A stretch of DNA of 64,000 nucleotides. Origin: Spirosoma utsteinense. Lineage in GTDB: Bacteria; Bacteroidota; Bacteroidia; Cytophagales; Spirosomataceae. The position numbers were made by a program, and so were the translations under genes. This document shows positions 7,209 through 15,551 of the stretch, one piece after another. The DNA is taken from positions 1-64,000 of the forward strand of contig NZ_VFIA01000021.1 of assembly GCF_014282275.1 (NCBI RefSeq), in the 5' to 3' direction. The notes under the pieces were generated by a model, which was not told the DNA's origin, did not search any database, and was given only the letters and a program-made list of their open reading frames with translations. The stretch's first letter is position 1. Each line of letters opens with the position of its first letter.

Positions 7209-9452
7209 ATGAAAAAGGCGTTTACGCTCATTGGCTGGCTGCTTGCCGTTGGTGTCTATGCCCAACAAACGGCGACAAGACCCTTTTCTTTTCAGTACGA
7301 CCAGCGCCCGGCTGTTAGCCTGGAGGGCCGAACACTGCTCAATCCGTGGGCTGGCGGACTGAACGCGACCCAGTACTCGACCATGCGGCTCAACAGCGAT
7401 GACCGCGATGATCTGGTCGTGTTCGATCGGACAACCGACAAAGTCAGTACGTTCGTCGCCATCGATAGTCCCACCGGCAAGGGGGTTGCCTGGCAGCACG
7501 CACCTGCTTACGAGGCCAATTTCCCGGTGGTCTACAACTGGCTGTTGCTGGTCGATTACGATGGCGATGGCCGAAAAGATCTGTTTACCCACGGATCGGG
7601 CAGTATGCGCGTCTTTCGCAACGAATCGCAGAATGGCCAGGTTGTGTTCCGGTCCGTAGCCGACCCGGTTATGACAGAAGGCTACAGCAGCCGACTGCCG
7701 CTTTACGTAGCCGGTACCGACTTGCCCGCCATTCTGGATTATGACGATGACGGCGATATCGACGTGCTGACATTCGACCCAACCGGCGACCAGGTGGCCT
7801 ATAATCAGAACATGAGCGTCGAACGAACCGGCCGGAAAGATGGACTCGACTTTAAGCGTACCTCAGGTGTATGCTGGGGACATTTTAAGAAAAACTTCTG
7901 CAACGACTTCACCTTCGGGCTGGAATGTGGGGGCGAGTTAGGTCAGGCGGTTCCCGGCGCGAAGCTGGCCAGCCCGTCGCCCAACGCCCGTCCGCTGCAT
8001 TCGGGCAACACGCTGACCGTACTCGATACCGATGGCGATGGCAACAAAGACCTGCTGTTCGGGTTCGTCACCTGCTCCAATCTGGCCCGCGTTCGCAGCG
8101 GTGGTCCCAACACCAGCAACGCCAATTTTACGGCCTTCGACAGCCTATTTCCGGCCCGTAATCCCATCGTGTTTCCTGCTTTTCCGGCTACCTTTCTGGA
8201 GGATGTCGACGGCGACGGTAAGAAAGATCTGCTGGCATCGCCCAACATGACGGCCAACGAGAACCAGGCTTTCGATTTCCGGGCGTCGGGCTGGTTGTAT
8301 ACGAATACGGGCACCAGCCAGGCCCCTACCTTTCAACTGGTTCAAAAGGATTTTTTGCAACACGACATGCTCGATCTGGGCGAGGGGGCGGCCCCGGCGC
8401 TGGCCGACCTCGACGGAGATGGCGATGTGGATTTGCTGATTGGGTATGCGGGTGCCCGAACCGCTACCTGGTACCGGGCGGGTCTCTGGCAGTTCGAAAA
8501 CAAAGGCACAACCCAGGCTCCGTCGTTCGTACTCGTCACGACCGATTACCTGGGCCTGACCGCATCCATAGCGCTGACCAATGTGCTGCCTGCTTTTGTG
8601 GATGTCGATGCCAACGGTAGCCTGGACCTCGTCCTTACGGCAAACGGCACCGAAATGCGGGTTTTTCTCAATACGGCCCCCAAAGGCGCGGCTGTTCAAT
8701 ACAATGCGGCAACGGCTATTCGCTGGCCTACCCCCGACCGGATGATTCCGGGCGATCTGCCCACTGTGACCGATGTAGACCGCGATGGTAAACCCGACGT
8801 GCTGTTGGGTAAAAGTGATGGTACGATCCATTACCTGCGCAATGCGGGAACGGTTGCCAGTCCTACGTTTCAACTGCAGAACCAAAGTTTCGGGGGTTTC
8901 CCGCTCGACCGCTTCACGGGTGCCCGATCGCTGGTTATTGCCGACCTGAACGGTGATCAGAAAAACGAATTGCTGGTGGCAACCAACAGTGGCCAGCTGC
9001 GGGTCTATCAGTTTCCTAACCCGATCGATCAGTCGCTGGTGCTGCTCGATTCGCTGACAGCTACGGGGGTACCGGGCAAAGGACTTGTCGCCGGTATGGC
9101 CGATCTCGATGGCGACCAACTGCCCGACCTTATGGTAGGCAGCGTAACGGGGGGGCTTCGCTACCTTAGAAACACGTCCCAGAAAGTGGTTATTACGAGC
9201 GTGACAGAAGAGCCTGCCGGACCCTGGGTATTTCCTAATCCAACGGAACGGTACATGACCGTCCGTGCGCCCCATACCGGTCGTATCGAACTGCTCTCGC
9301 TTTCGGGACAGCAGATGCTGAGCGGCCAGGTGGTTCAGGCCGATACAGAAACGACCATCGACCTGGGCAACCTGCCTGACGGCACTTACCTGCTAAGGTT
9401 ATCGGCCGACAACCGGCCAGCGCAGGTGCAAAAGGTAGTTGTCTGGAAATAG
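7209..9452 (+). CDS. Secreted FG-GAP/VCBS repeat protein with T9SS sorting domain
   Basis: A 747-residue extracellular beta-propeller-like protein. It has a signal peptide (MKKAFTLIGWLLAVGVYAQ). Many FG-GAP/VCBS repeats follow, seen as repeated calcium-binding D-x-D-G-D motifs (VDYDGDGRKDL, DYDDDGDIDVL, DTDGDGNKDLL, DVDGDGKKDLL, DLDGDGDVDLL, DVDRDGKPDVL, DLNGDQKNELL, DLDGDQLPDLM). The last 75 residues form a type IX secretion C-terminal domain (WVFPNPTERYMTV ... LPDGTYLLRL ... QKVVVWK), which predicts export through T9SS and attachment to the surface. It stands alone and its ligand is unknown. The GC-rich codon use matches neighbouring core genes, unlike the island protein at 30406. Confidence 0.93.
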   Translation: MKKAFTLIGWLLAVGVYAQQTATRPFSFQYDQRPAVSLEGRTLLNPWAGGLNATQYSTMRLNSDDRDDLVVFDRTTDKVSTFVAIDSPTGKGVAWQHAPAYEANFPVVYNWLLLVDYDGDGRKDLFTHGSGSMRVFRNESQNGQVVFRSVADPVMTEGYSSRLPLYVAGTDLPAILDYDDDGDIDVLTFDPTGDQVAYNQNMSVERTGRKDGLDFKRTSGVCWGHFKKNFCNDFTFGLECGGELGQAVPGAKLASPSPNARPLHSGNTLTVLDTDGDGNKDLLFGFVTCSNLARVRSGGPNTSNANFTAFDSLFPARNPIVFPAFPATFLEDVDGDGKKDLLASPNMTANENQAFDFRASGWLYTNTGTSQAPTFQLVQKDFLQHDMLDLGEGAAPALADLDGDGDVDLLIGYAGARTATWYRAGLWQFENKGTTQAPSFVLVTTDYLGLTASIALTNVLPAFVDVDANGSLDLVLTANGTEMRVFLNTAPKGAAVQYNAATAIRWPTPDRMIPGDLPTVTDVDRDGKPDVLLGKSDGTIHYLRNAGTVASPTFQLQNQSFGGFPLDRFTGARSLVIADLNGDQKNELLVATNSGQLRVYQFPNPIDQSLVLLDSLTATGVPGKGLVAGMADLDGDQLPDLMVGSVTGGLRYLRNTSQKVVITSVTEEPAGPWVFPNPTERYMTVRAPHTGRIELLSLSGQQMLSGQVVQADTETTIDLGNLPDGTYLLRLSADNRPAQVQKVVVWK

Positions 9453-9565
9453 TATTTTCCTGAAACACTTCCCTGGGACTGGCGTTTTACAGACGGTAAG
9501 CGAATGGACCGTGTCAAGTCTTTTTGTCTGCCGTTTATAGACTAACATAGCAGAAACCCAACGTC

Positions 9566-9928
9566 ATGGAAAATAACAATAACGCCGATCAGCAGCCCGC
9601 CGACCAGTCGGGTGGACCACTGGAGGGGATGTCGCCCCAGAACACCAATATGCCCGAAAACAATGACGAGATGGATTCGATCGTGTATGCGGGTCTGGGC
9701 GTCAACAACGAACCCGATGTCATGAACCCGGGCGATGACGAAGCGACGGACACGCTTCTATACACAGATACGGCCACCGCTATGCACGCAACAGACGGTG
9801 TATCCAACGACGAAGACCTGGACGATATACCCGAAGATTTGCTAAGCGACGATTTGTCGGATGATGAACTCGATAACGAAATCACGGAACTCGCCCAAGA
9901 GGAAGACGAAAGTAACGAGCGGTATTGA
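9566..9928 (+). CDS. Small highly acidic protein of unknown function
   Basis: A 120-residue protein I do not recognise. It has no signal peptide or membrane segment and is dominated by Asp, Glu, Asn and Ser. The C-terminal third is strongly acidic (DEDLDDIPEDLLSDDLSDDELDNE), so it is probably disordered and very low in pI. It begins with MENNNNADQQPADQSGG after a 113-bp gap downstream of the FG-GAP gene. Compositionally similar short proteins are common in Spirosoma-like genomes, but I cannot name a family. The complementary strand also has an open serine-rich frame here, which I read as a shadow of the biased composition. Confidence 0.65.
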   Translation: MENNNNADQQPADQSGGPLEGMSPQNTNMPENNDEMDSIVYAGLGVNNEPDVMNPGDDEATDTLLYTDTATAMHATDGVSNDEDLDDIPEDLLSDDLSDDELDNEITELAQEEDESNERY

Positions 9929-9970
9929 CGGTGCGTCGGAAGGAGGTGATTGGATACGATTGGTGTTCGA

Positions 9971-11584
9971 TCAATAACTATCCATCAAGCTTTCCAGTGA
10001 CAGGGGAGCGGTCTCGTCGGGGAGGTAGATCGTAAAGGTAGCGCCCTGACCCAACTGGCTGTGGGCATTCAGGTAACCGTTGTGGTTTTCGATCACCTTC
10101 TGTACAATGGCCAGCCCAATCCCTGTGCCCAGGTATTCGCTGCGGGTGTGTAACCGCTGGAAGATGGTAAAGATACGGTCGAGGTATTTCTCATCGAAGC
10201 CAATCCCATTGTCGCTGATGCTGATAGCGAAAAAGGGCCGGTTCTGGTCAGATGCAGTTACTTCCTGGCCGGGTAGTGTACTGATTTCATGACCCGGCAA
10301 ACGCTGGCAGTCGATCCGGATATGCGGCCGGGGAGGGGTTTCGCCGTCTCCATTTTCAGGGCCTTTTACGAATTTCAGAGCGTTGCTTACCAGGTTCTGC
10401 AAGAGCTGCTGTAACTGCGTTTCGTCACCCAAAACAAAGGGGAGCGACGTCACCTCAAGGTCAGCCTGTTTCTCCTCAATAGCAGTTTCCAGGTCGCTTA
10501 AGACCAGCTGAAGGAGACGCTGCAGGTCGACCTGCTGGAAGGGTTGCTTCTGCGACGAGAGCCGTGAGAATGCCAGCAGGTCATGGATAAGGGTGTTCAT
10601 GCGGCTGGCGGCTGTCTGCATCCGCCTGACCAGACCCAGGCTGTAGGTACTCAGTCCCCCTTCGGGCTGCTGACTCAGCATTTCTCCGAATGACTGGATC
10701 TTGCGTAATGGCTCCTGTAGGTCATGGCTTGCTACATAGGCAAACCGTTCCAGGTTTTGATTCGAGCGTTGTAGATCGTCGACTGTTTTCTGAAGTTCCT
10801 GCTGACTCTGCCTGATGGCTGTCGTATCAACGAACGTCGTCAGTACACCATCGCCCAGTTTGCTGAACAGGATATCGTACCAGCCTTTCAGTCCATCGAA
10901 GGTAAACTGGCTGTCGATTCGCTGGGTTTCGCCGGTTTCGATCGTGTAGGCATACTGAGCCAGGACGTCCGACTCCCGACTGTCGGCGAACTGGGTCAGG
11001 AGCGTGCTGCCTATAAGCTGGGGTAGTGGTATGCCCGTAATACGGGCAGCCGCTTCGTTGGCCAGCCGGATGCGCAGGTCATACAACTCGCCGGGTCCTG
11101 TAGCCGTTGGCTCTCTGCGCATGGCTTCATAGGCGATCATCCCGTTGATCGATCCATTCAGGACACTTTCAATCAGATGCGACTGACGTTTGATCGTTGT
11201 AATGTCGGACAGTGAAGCGGCAATGCCGTCGTTGTAGGGTTGAAGCGAGAGCGTGAACCAGCCATCATGGGGTTGGTTCACGGCCCGGTAACTGATTTCT
11301 GTTTCGAAAGGCTCGCCGGTATCGACCACATGACGGGCATGATCCCAGATCTGGGTCGATAATGTATGCGGGAAAAGATCTTCTGGTGTTTGCCCCTGCA
11401 TGGCCAGCTCGTCCAACCCTACCAGTGCTTCGGCTTTTCGATTAGCCAGCGTTAACCGAAATGCCTGGATGCTTCCGGTTGCCGTCCGTAAACAACGGAA
11501 CAGCAAAATGCCGTTTCCGGATAAATTGAGCGCTGCCCGTAATTGAGCCGGATCATCGGTAGGCATGCCAGATAAGCCTTTCAT
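9971..11584 (-). CDS. Soluble PAS-domain sensor histidine kinase
   Basis: Sensor kinase of 537 residues with no membrane segment, so it should sense a cytoplasmic signal. Two PAS-like domains (about 12-130 and 140-260) are followed by a short coiled coil and a HisKA domain with the H-box FAYVASHDLQEPLRKIQSF (phospho-acceptor His287). The HATPase domain has N-box NLVSNALKFV, G1 DNGIGFDEKY and G2 YLGTGIGLAIVQKV. No response regulator lies beside it. It lies 97 bp downstream of a paralogous kinase in the same direction, so the two may be co-transcribed. The FAYVASHDLQEPLRK H-box is typical of cyanobacterial-phytochrome-like kinases. Confidence 0.9.
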   Translation of the reverse strand: MKGLSGMPTDDPAQLRAALNLSGNGILLFRCLRTATGSIQAFRLTLANRKAEALVGLDELAMQGQTPEDLFPHTLSTQIWDHARHVVDTGEPFETEISYRAVNQPHDGWFTLSLQPYNDGIAASLSDITTIKRQSHLIESVLNGSINGMIAYEAMRREPTATGPGELYDLRIRLANEAAARITGIPLPQLIGSTLLTQFADSRESDVLAQYAYTIETGETQRIDSQFTFDGLKGWYDILFSKLGDGVLTTFVDTTAIRQSQQELQKTVDDLQRSNQNLERFAYVASHDLQEPLRKIQSFGEMLSQQPEGGLSTYSLGLVRRMQTAASRMNTLIHDLLAFSRLSSQKQPFQQVDLQRLLQLVLSDLETAIEEKQADLEVTSLPFVLGDETQLQQLLQNLVSNALKFVKGPENGDGETPPRPHIRIDCQRLPGHEISTLPGQEVTASDQNRPFFAISISDNGIGFDEKYLDRIFTIFQRLHTRSEYLGTGIGLAIVQKVIENHNGYLNAHSQLGQGATFTIYLPDETAPLSLESLMDSY

Positions 11585-11681
11585 AAGTCACTTCGTTGAG
11601 CCACGGTACTAACTTATTGGAAAGTTAGCCGATAGACCAGTCATTTGCAACTTGTTCGAAAGGGTGTAACTGTATTTTTAC

Positions 11682-13244
11682 TTAGTGGGTTGGGAGCCAG
11701 ACCGTGAACGTAGCGCCATGACCTGGTTTGCTGCGCACTGTAATCGTACCACTGTGATTTTCCGTGATTTTCCGGGCCAAGGCCAGGCCAATACCCGTGC
11801 CGTCATATTTGCCGCGACCGTGTAGCCGTTGAAAGATGGTAAAAATACGATCTGTGTATTTCTCGTCGAACCCAATACCATCATCCTCAATAGATACCGC
11901 CACATACCGGCGTCCTGTCTCGGCAAGTGTCAGCGGGAGGTCATCACTCGCAGCCACCGTGGCCGATATATCGATTCGGGGTGCTTTGCCGGCCTGGTGG
12001 AATTTCAGCGCGTTGTTGATGAGGCAGAAAAATAATTGACGCAACTGAGCGGCATTGCCGATTATGGCCGGGAGCGAATCGACTTCAATGACGGCGTGCT
12101 TCTCTTCGATCAACGGTTGCAGATCGTCGAGCGACTCGGTTAGTGCCCGGCTCAGCAGTACCAGCCCAAACTCCTCCTGCCGGGTTGTCACGCGGGAGTA
12201 AGCCAGTAAATCTTTCACCAGTCCCTGCATCCGTTGTGCCGATCCCTGCATCCGCCTGACAATGTCGCTAATATCCTGGTCGGCGCTATCACCCAGTCGG
12301 CTTGTGAGCAGGTCGCCAAAAGACTGGATCTTCCGTAGCGGCTCCTGTAGATCGTGCGACGAGACATAGGCAAACTGCTCCAGATTCTGATTTGTTTGCC
12401 GCAGTTCACGGTTTGACCGCTCCAGTTGCTGTTGGGCTTGCTTAAGGTCGGAAATGTCGAGGAAGGTCAGGATAAGACCGTCGTTGAGCTTGTTAACGGC
12501 AAACCAGTACCAGCCTGTCAATCCATCCTGCTGATAATCGATGTCGTACGTGATGGGTACACCTGTGTTGACCGTTTCCTGGTAGCGCTCGAAGATAGTT
12601 TGTGTTTTGTTGCCCGGAAAGGGCATCCGATGCGTTGCCGGCAGCAGCTTGAGCAAGGTGGTCTTCGATACGTCTTCTGCCGACATAGTTGGCAGCAGGT
12701 TGCCAGCCCGGTTAGACAATAGGAACCGGAAATCGATGATGCTGCCGTTCGCGCTGCGCACCGCTTCCAGTACCCAAATGCCATTCAGCGAGTTATAGAC
12801 AACTTCCCGAAGCAGTTCAGCCTGTTGGCGTTCGGCGAGCAGGCGTACCTTCTGATCCGTTATTTCCATGAATGAAATAACGATTCCGCGCTCTTCCCAC
12901 CGGTCGATGGTTACATCGAACCAGCCCGTATAGCCTTTGGTTGTCGTGTAGTGAATTTCCTGCCGGTATACCTGACCCGTCAGTACGACTTCGGCCGCGT
13001 GTTGCCAGATACCGTGAGCCAGTGCGTTTGGAAACAGCGTGGTGGCTAGCTTCCCCTGAATTTCCTGAGCACTGTGTGTCGTGAAATGCTCATACCGCTG
13101 GTTGATCAGTAAATACCGGAAATCGACGATAGTCCCTGCGTCATCGCGTACGGTTTCGCAAAGGGCTATGGCGTTGGCTGAATACTGAAGGGCTGTCTCG
13201 AACAGTGATTGATCGGTCAGCGATACAGGTGAACCGGCGTTCAT
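11682..13244 (-). CDS. Soluble PAS-domain sensor histidine kinase (paralogue of neighbour)
   Basis: Sensor kinase of 520 residues, laid out like the kinase encoded at 9971-11584. Two PAS-like domains (about 12-132 and 145-270) precede a linker, then the H-box FAYVSSHDLQEPLRKIQSF (His297) and a HATPase domain with N-box INNALKFHQ, DDGIGFDEKYTDRIFTIFQRLH and GTGIGLALARKI. No transmembrane helix is visible. The kinase halves of the two proteins are far more alike than the PAS halves, as expected of a tandem duplication with diverging sensors. It is the first gene of the pair. The 350 bp upstream are AT-rich with no gene and probably contain the promoter. No cognate regulator is visible nearby. 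Confidence 0.9.
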   Translation of the reverse strand: MNAGSPVSLTDQSLFETALQYSANAIALCETVRDDAGTIVDFRYLLINQRYEHFTTHSAQEIQGKLATTLFPNALAHGIWQHAAEVVLTGQVYRQEIHYTTTKGYTGWFDVTIDRWEERGIVISFMEITDQKVRLLAERQQAELLREVVYNSLNGIWVLEAVRSANGSIIDFRFLLSNRAGNLLPTMSAEDVSKTTLLKLLPATHRMPFPGNKTQTIFERYQETVNTGVPITYDIDYQQDGLTGWYWFAVNKLNDGLILTFLDISDLKQAQQQLERSNRELRQTNQNLEQFAYVSSHDLQEPLRKIQSFGDLLTSRLGDSADQDISDIVRRMQGSAQRMQGLVKDLLAYSRVTTRQEEFGLVLLSRALTESLDDLQPLIEEKHAVIEVDSLPAIIGNAAQLRQLFFCLINNALKFHQAGKAPRIDISATVAASDDLPLTLAETGRRYVAVSIEDDGIGFDEKYTDRIFTIFQRLHGRGKYDGTGIGLALARKITENHSGTITVRSKPGHGATFTVWLPTH

Positions 13245-13530
13245 AAATGCCAGAAAGTAAAAAAAGACGTTACGGTAGGTATCGATTAACGGGCTAACCG
13301 CTGAGCGTAATCATAAAAGTACGTAAAAGAATGTAGGTAGGAAAAGAAGTACATAAACTATTTAATTAATTTTTTAGGTATAAATGTACATATACTCATG
13401 ATGTTAGTTTATGGTTTTTACTAAATACAAATACGTAAAAGACCCAAAAGTTAATAGTAAGTAAAGTCGATCAGGTAGGTAGATATGCTTGATTTGCTAG
13501 TTGGTCACACTTGCCATCGTATCACTCCGA
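13245..13530. other. AT-rich intergenic region
   Basis: Upstream of the kinase pair. No open frame of note and no repeat found; probably the kinase promoter region. Confidence 0.5.
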
Positions 13531-13580
13531 ATACAAAAAGGCCAGACTAACAACCTTGTTAGCCTGGCCTTTTTTTGTAT
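13531..13580. terminator. Bidirectional Rho-independent terminator
   Basis: Stem arms AAAAAGGCCAG and CTGGCCTTTTT, extended by CTAACAA/TTGTTAG, enclose a tiny loop and are flanked by A and T runs on both sides. It follows the stop of the small minus-strand gene at 13597 and can work in both directions. Confidence 0.8.
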
Positions 13581-13596
13581 TGCTGGTAGAAAGAAA

Positions 13597-13782
13597 CTAC
13601 GCTTTGGTTCGGGTTCTTTTCGTCTGCCCTGATTGAATAACCTTCCACGCTTTAACTTTTAGCGCGTGGTGTAGCTCTTTATCTCTCGGAATAAACGTGG
13701 TACTGCGGTCACCGTTGTTTTTAACTTTCAGCTCCCAGTAATTGCTATCTGAGGTGTCAGGTATCTCTGTGTATTGACTCAT
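13597..13782 (-). CDS. Small conserved-looking hypothetical protein
   Basis: A 61-residue basic protein (MSQYTEIPDTSDSNYWELK ... ending QTKRTRTKA) that I do not recognise. It has its own start, a plausible upstream region and a terminator immediately after the stop, which together support a real gene despite the small size. There is no signal peptide or membrane segment. The lysine- and arginine-rich C-terminus would allow nucleic-acid contact, but that is only a guess. It is not part of a visible operon. Confidence 0.55.
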   Translation of the reverse strand: MSQYTEIPDTSDSNYWELKVKNNGDRSTTFIPRDKELHHALKVKAWKVIQSGQTKRTRTKA

Positions 13783-13986
13783 AGCGTATACTTTATGTTG
13801 ATTTGTTTCTTGATCAGCAGCCCTTCTGTCGCAGCAGAATGGCGCTGCTTAAGGGAGCAACAAATAAAATTCAAAAAGGCTCCCATTCGCTTAATTTCCA
13901 GTAGCCTACAGACCAACTGAATTGCTTAGGCAGTGGCTTCACGAGTTACGTTCAATACATAAATTCAGACGGCTTTACCAACAATG

Positions 13987-14044
13987 ATCGGGCGGGTTTT
14001 ACGGGATGGTTCCTGAAATGACCGCCCCGTAAAACCCGCCCGAT
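13987..14044. repeat. 19-bp perfect inverted repeat
   Basis: Arms 13987-14005 and 14026-14044 (core CGGGCGGGTTTTACGGG) are exact reverse complements around 20 bases. It lies 62 bp beyond the stop of the outer-membrane efflux gene, in a 323-bp gap without genes. No T-run follows the stem, so a terminator role is possible but not typical. Confidence 0.88.
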
Positions 14045-14105
14045 ACACGCCTGAGTGAAAATCAGTCAGTCTGTTCTCAACTGGTTTTCTGATAGGTTAA
14101 TGGCG

Positions 14106-15551
14106 TCATTTCCAGCCACCACCCAGGGCCCGGTACGTATTGACCATGGCGTTGAGTTGCTGCACCTTCGTTTCGACCAGGTCGAACCGTGATTCCAGCG
14201 CATCGCGCTGGGTCAGCAGGACTTCCATATAGTCGGCCCGGGCCGATTTGAAGAGCGTATTGGAAATATTGGTCGACTGGATGAGGGCTTCCACCTGCCG
14301 GGCTTTCAGATCGTAGCTCTTTTGCAGGTTATTGATGTTGGCGACCTGGTTAGCCACTTCAACATAAGCATTCAGAATGGTCCGTTCGTAATTGTAAACG
14401 GCCTGAATCTGCCTTGCATTGGCGCTGTAATAGATGGCTTTAATGGAATTCCTGTTGACCAATGGCCGAACAAAGCCGCCAACCAGCGAATACAGAAATG
14501 ATTCGGGACTCAGTAAAAGAGTTGGCTTGTACGAATTAAAACCTACGGCTGCCGAAAGGTCCAGCGACGGAAGAAAGTTAGCTCTGGCCACCTGAACATC
14601 CAGTTTGGCGGCTTCCAGTTCGCGCTCGGCCCGCCGGATATCAGGCCGGTTTTGCAATAGCTGCGAGGGGATACCGGCATGCATGATTTCGGGCACTATC
14701 GTATTGACGTCCTGCGCTGTTCGCGACACAGGCTGCGGAAACCGACCCACCAGGAAATTGATATGGTTCTCTGTTTCTGTAATGCGCTGCTGAATATCGA
14801 ATTGAAGACTTTGGGTACGCAGTACCTGCGCTTCAAACCGACGTACGGCTAACTCCGTCACCTTGGCCGATTCTTTTTCTATCCGGACAATGGACAAGGC
14901 ATTGGTCTGGATGTCAATGTTTCGCTTGACTATATCCAGCTGCGTATCGAGACCCTGCAACTCGTAATACGAGTTGGCGATTTCGGCAACCAGGTTCGTG
15001 ACGGTAAAGTTTTTCCCTTCTATGGAGGACAAATACCGGAGGGCGGCTGCCCGTTTGGCGTTGTGCAGCTTATTCCAGATATCGACCTGCCAGGAGGCAT
15101 TGGCCGATAACAGAAAATCGGGCAGGGGGTTGGGAAAATTATGGCCGGGCCTGATTTCCGTACTCTCCTCAATGGCACCGGGTCGGGTGTAGCGCCCTAC
15201 CTTGTCGACACCGGCACCGGCCTGCAACCCCACAAACGGCAGATACTCCCCGGTTCGGGCTCTTATCTCGTTCTGGGCCACCTGAATTTCCTGCAACGTA
15301 ATGTTCAACTCCTGGTTGTTTCCCAGGGCCGTATCGATCAGGGCTGTCAGGTGGGGGTCGGTGAAAAATTCCCGCCACCCGGCCTTACCCGTATTGAGCG
15401 TATCGTCACCCGTGTTGTAACGGGCAGGAACGTTTCTGTTTTCTATTCTTCCAACCAATGCCGGGGTTTTGCATGACGTTATCGCTAACATCATGCAGGC
15501 TACCGGTAGGCCGACGCGGCCCAGGCAAGTATATATGCGTTTTTTAAACAT
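14106..15551 (-). CDS. RND efflux outer-membrane lipoprotein (OprM/NodT family)
   Basis: Outer-membrane channel of a tripartite drug-efflux pump. The 481-residue protein has a lipoprotein signal with lipobox ITSC (about residue 27). Two OEP/TolC repeats follow, with the typical segments GWREFFTDPHLTALIDTAL, NNQELNITLQEI, ASWQVDIWNKL, NRPDIRRAERELEAA and ANFLPSLDLSAAVG. The length is normal. The start overlaps the last 8 bases of the pump gene, so the two are translationally coupled. It is the third gene of the adaptor-pump-channel operon read toward low coordinates. Confidence 0.94.
   Translation of the reverse strand: MFKKRIYTCLGRVGLPVACMMLAITSCKTPALVGRIENRNVPARYNTGDDTLNTGKAGWREFFTDPHLTALIDTALGNNQELNITLQEIQVAQNEIRARTGEYLPFVGLQAGAGVDKVGRYTRPGAIEESTEIRPGHNFPNPLPDFLLSANASWQVDIWNKLHNAKRAAALRYLSSIEGKNFTVTNLVAEIANSYYELQGLDTQLDIVKRNIDIQTNALSIVRIEKESAKVTELAVRRFEAQVLRTQSLQFDIQQRITETENHINFLVGRFPQPVSRTAQDVNTIVPEIMHAGIPSQLLQNRPDIRRAERELEAAKLDVQVARANFLPSLDLSAAVGFNSYKPTLLLSPESFLYSLVGGFVRPLVNRNSIKAIYYSANARQIQAVYNYERTILNAYVEVANQVANINNLQKSYDLKARQVEALIQSTNISNTLFKSARADYMEVLLTQRDALESRFDLVETKVQQLNAMVNTYRALGGGWK

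Noticed and set aside
7119-7592. Upstream extension of MurF
   Set aside because: Overlaps the divergent FG-GAP gene and carries no MurF sequence.
8145-9275. 376-residue open frame opposite the FG-GAP gene
   Set aside because: Mirror of the repeat-rich coding strand; no recognisable domain.
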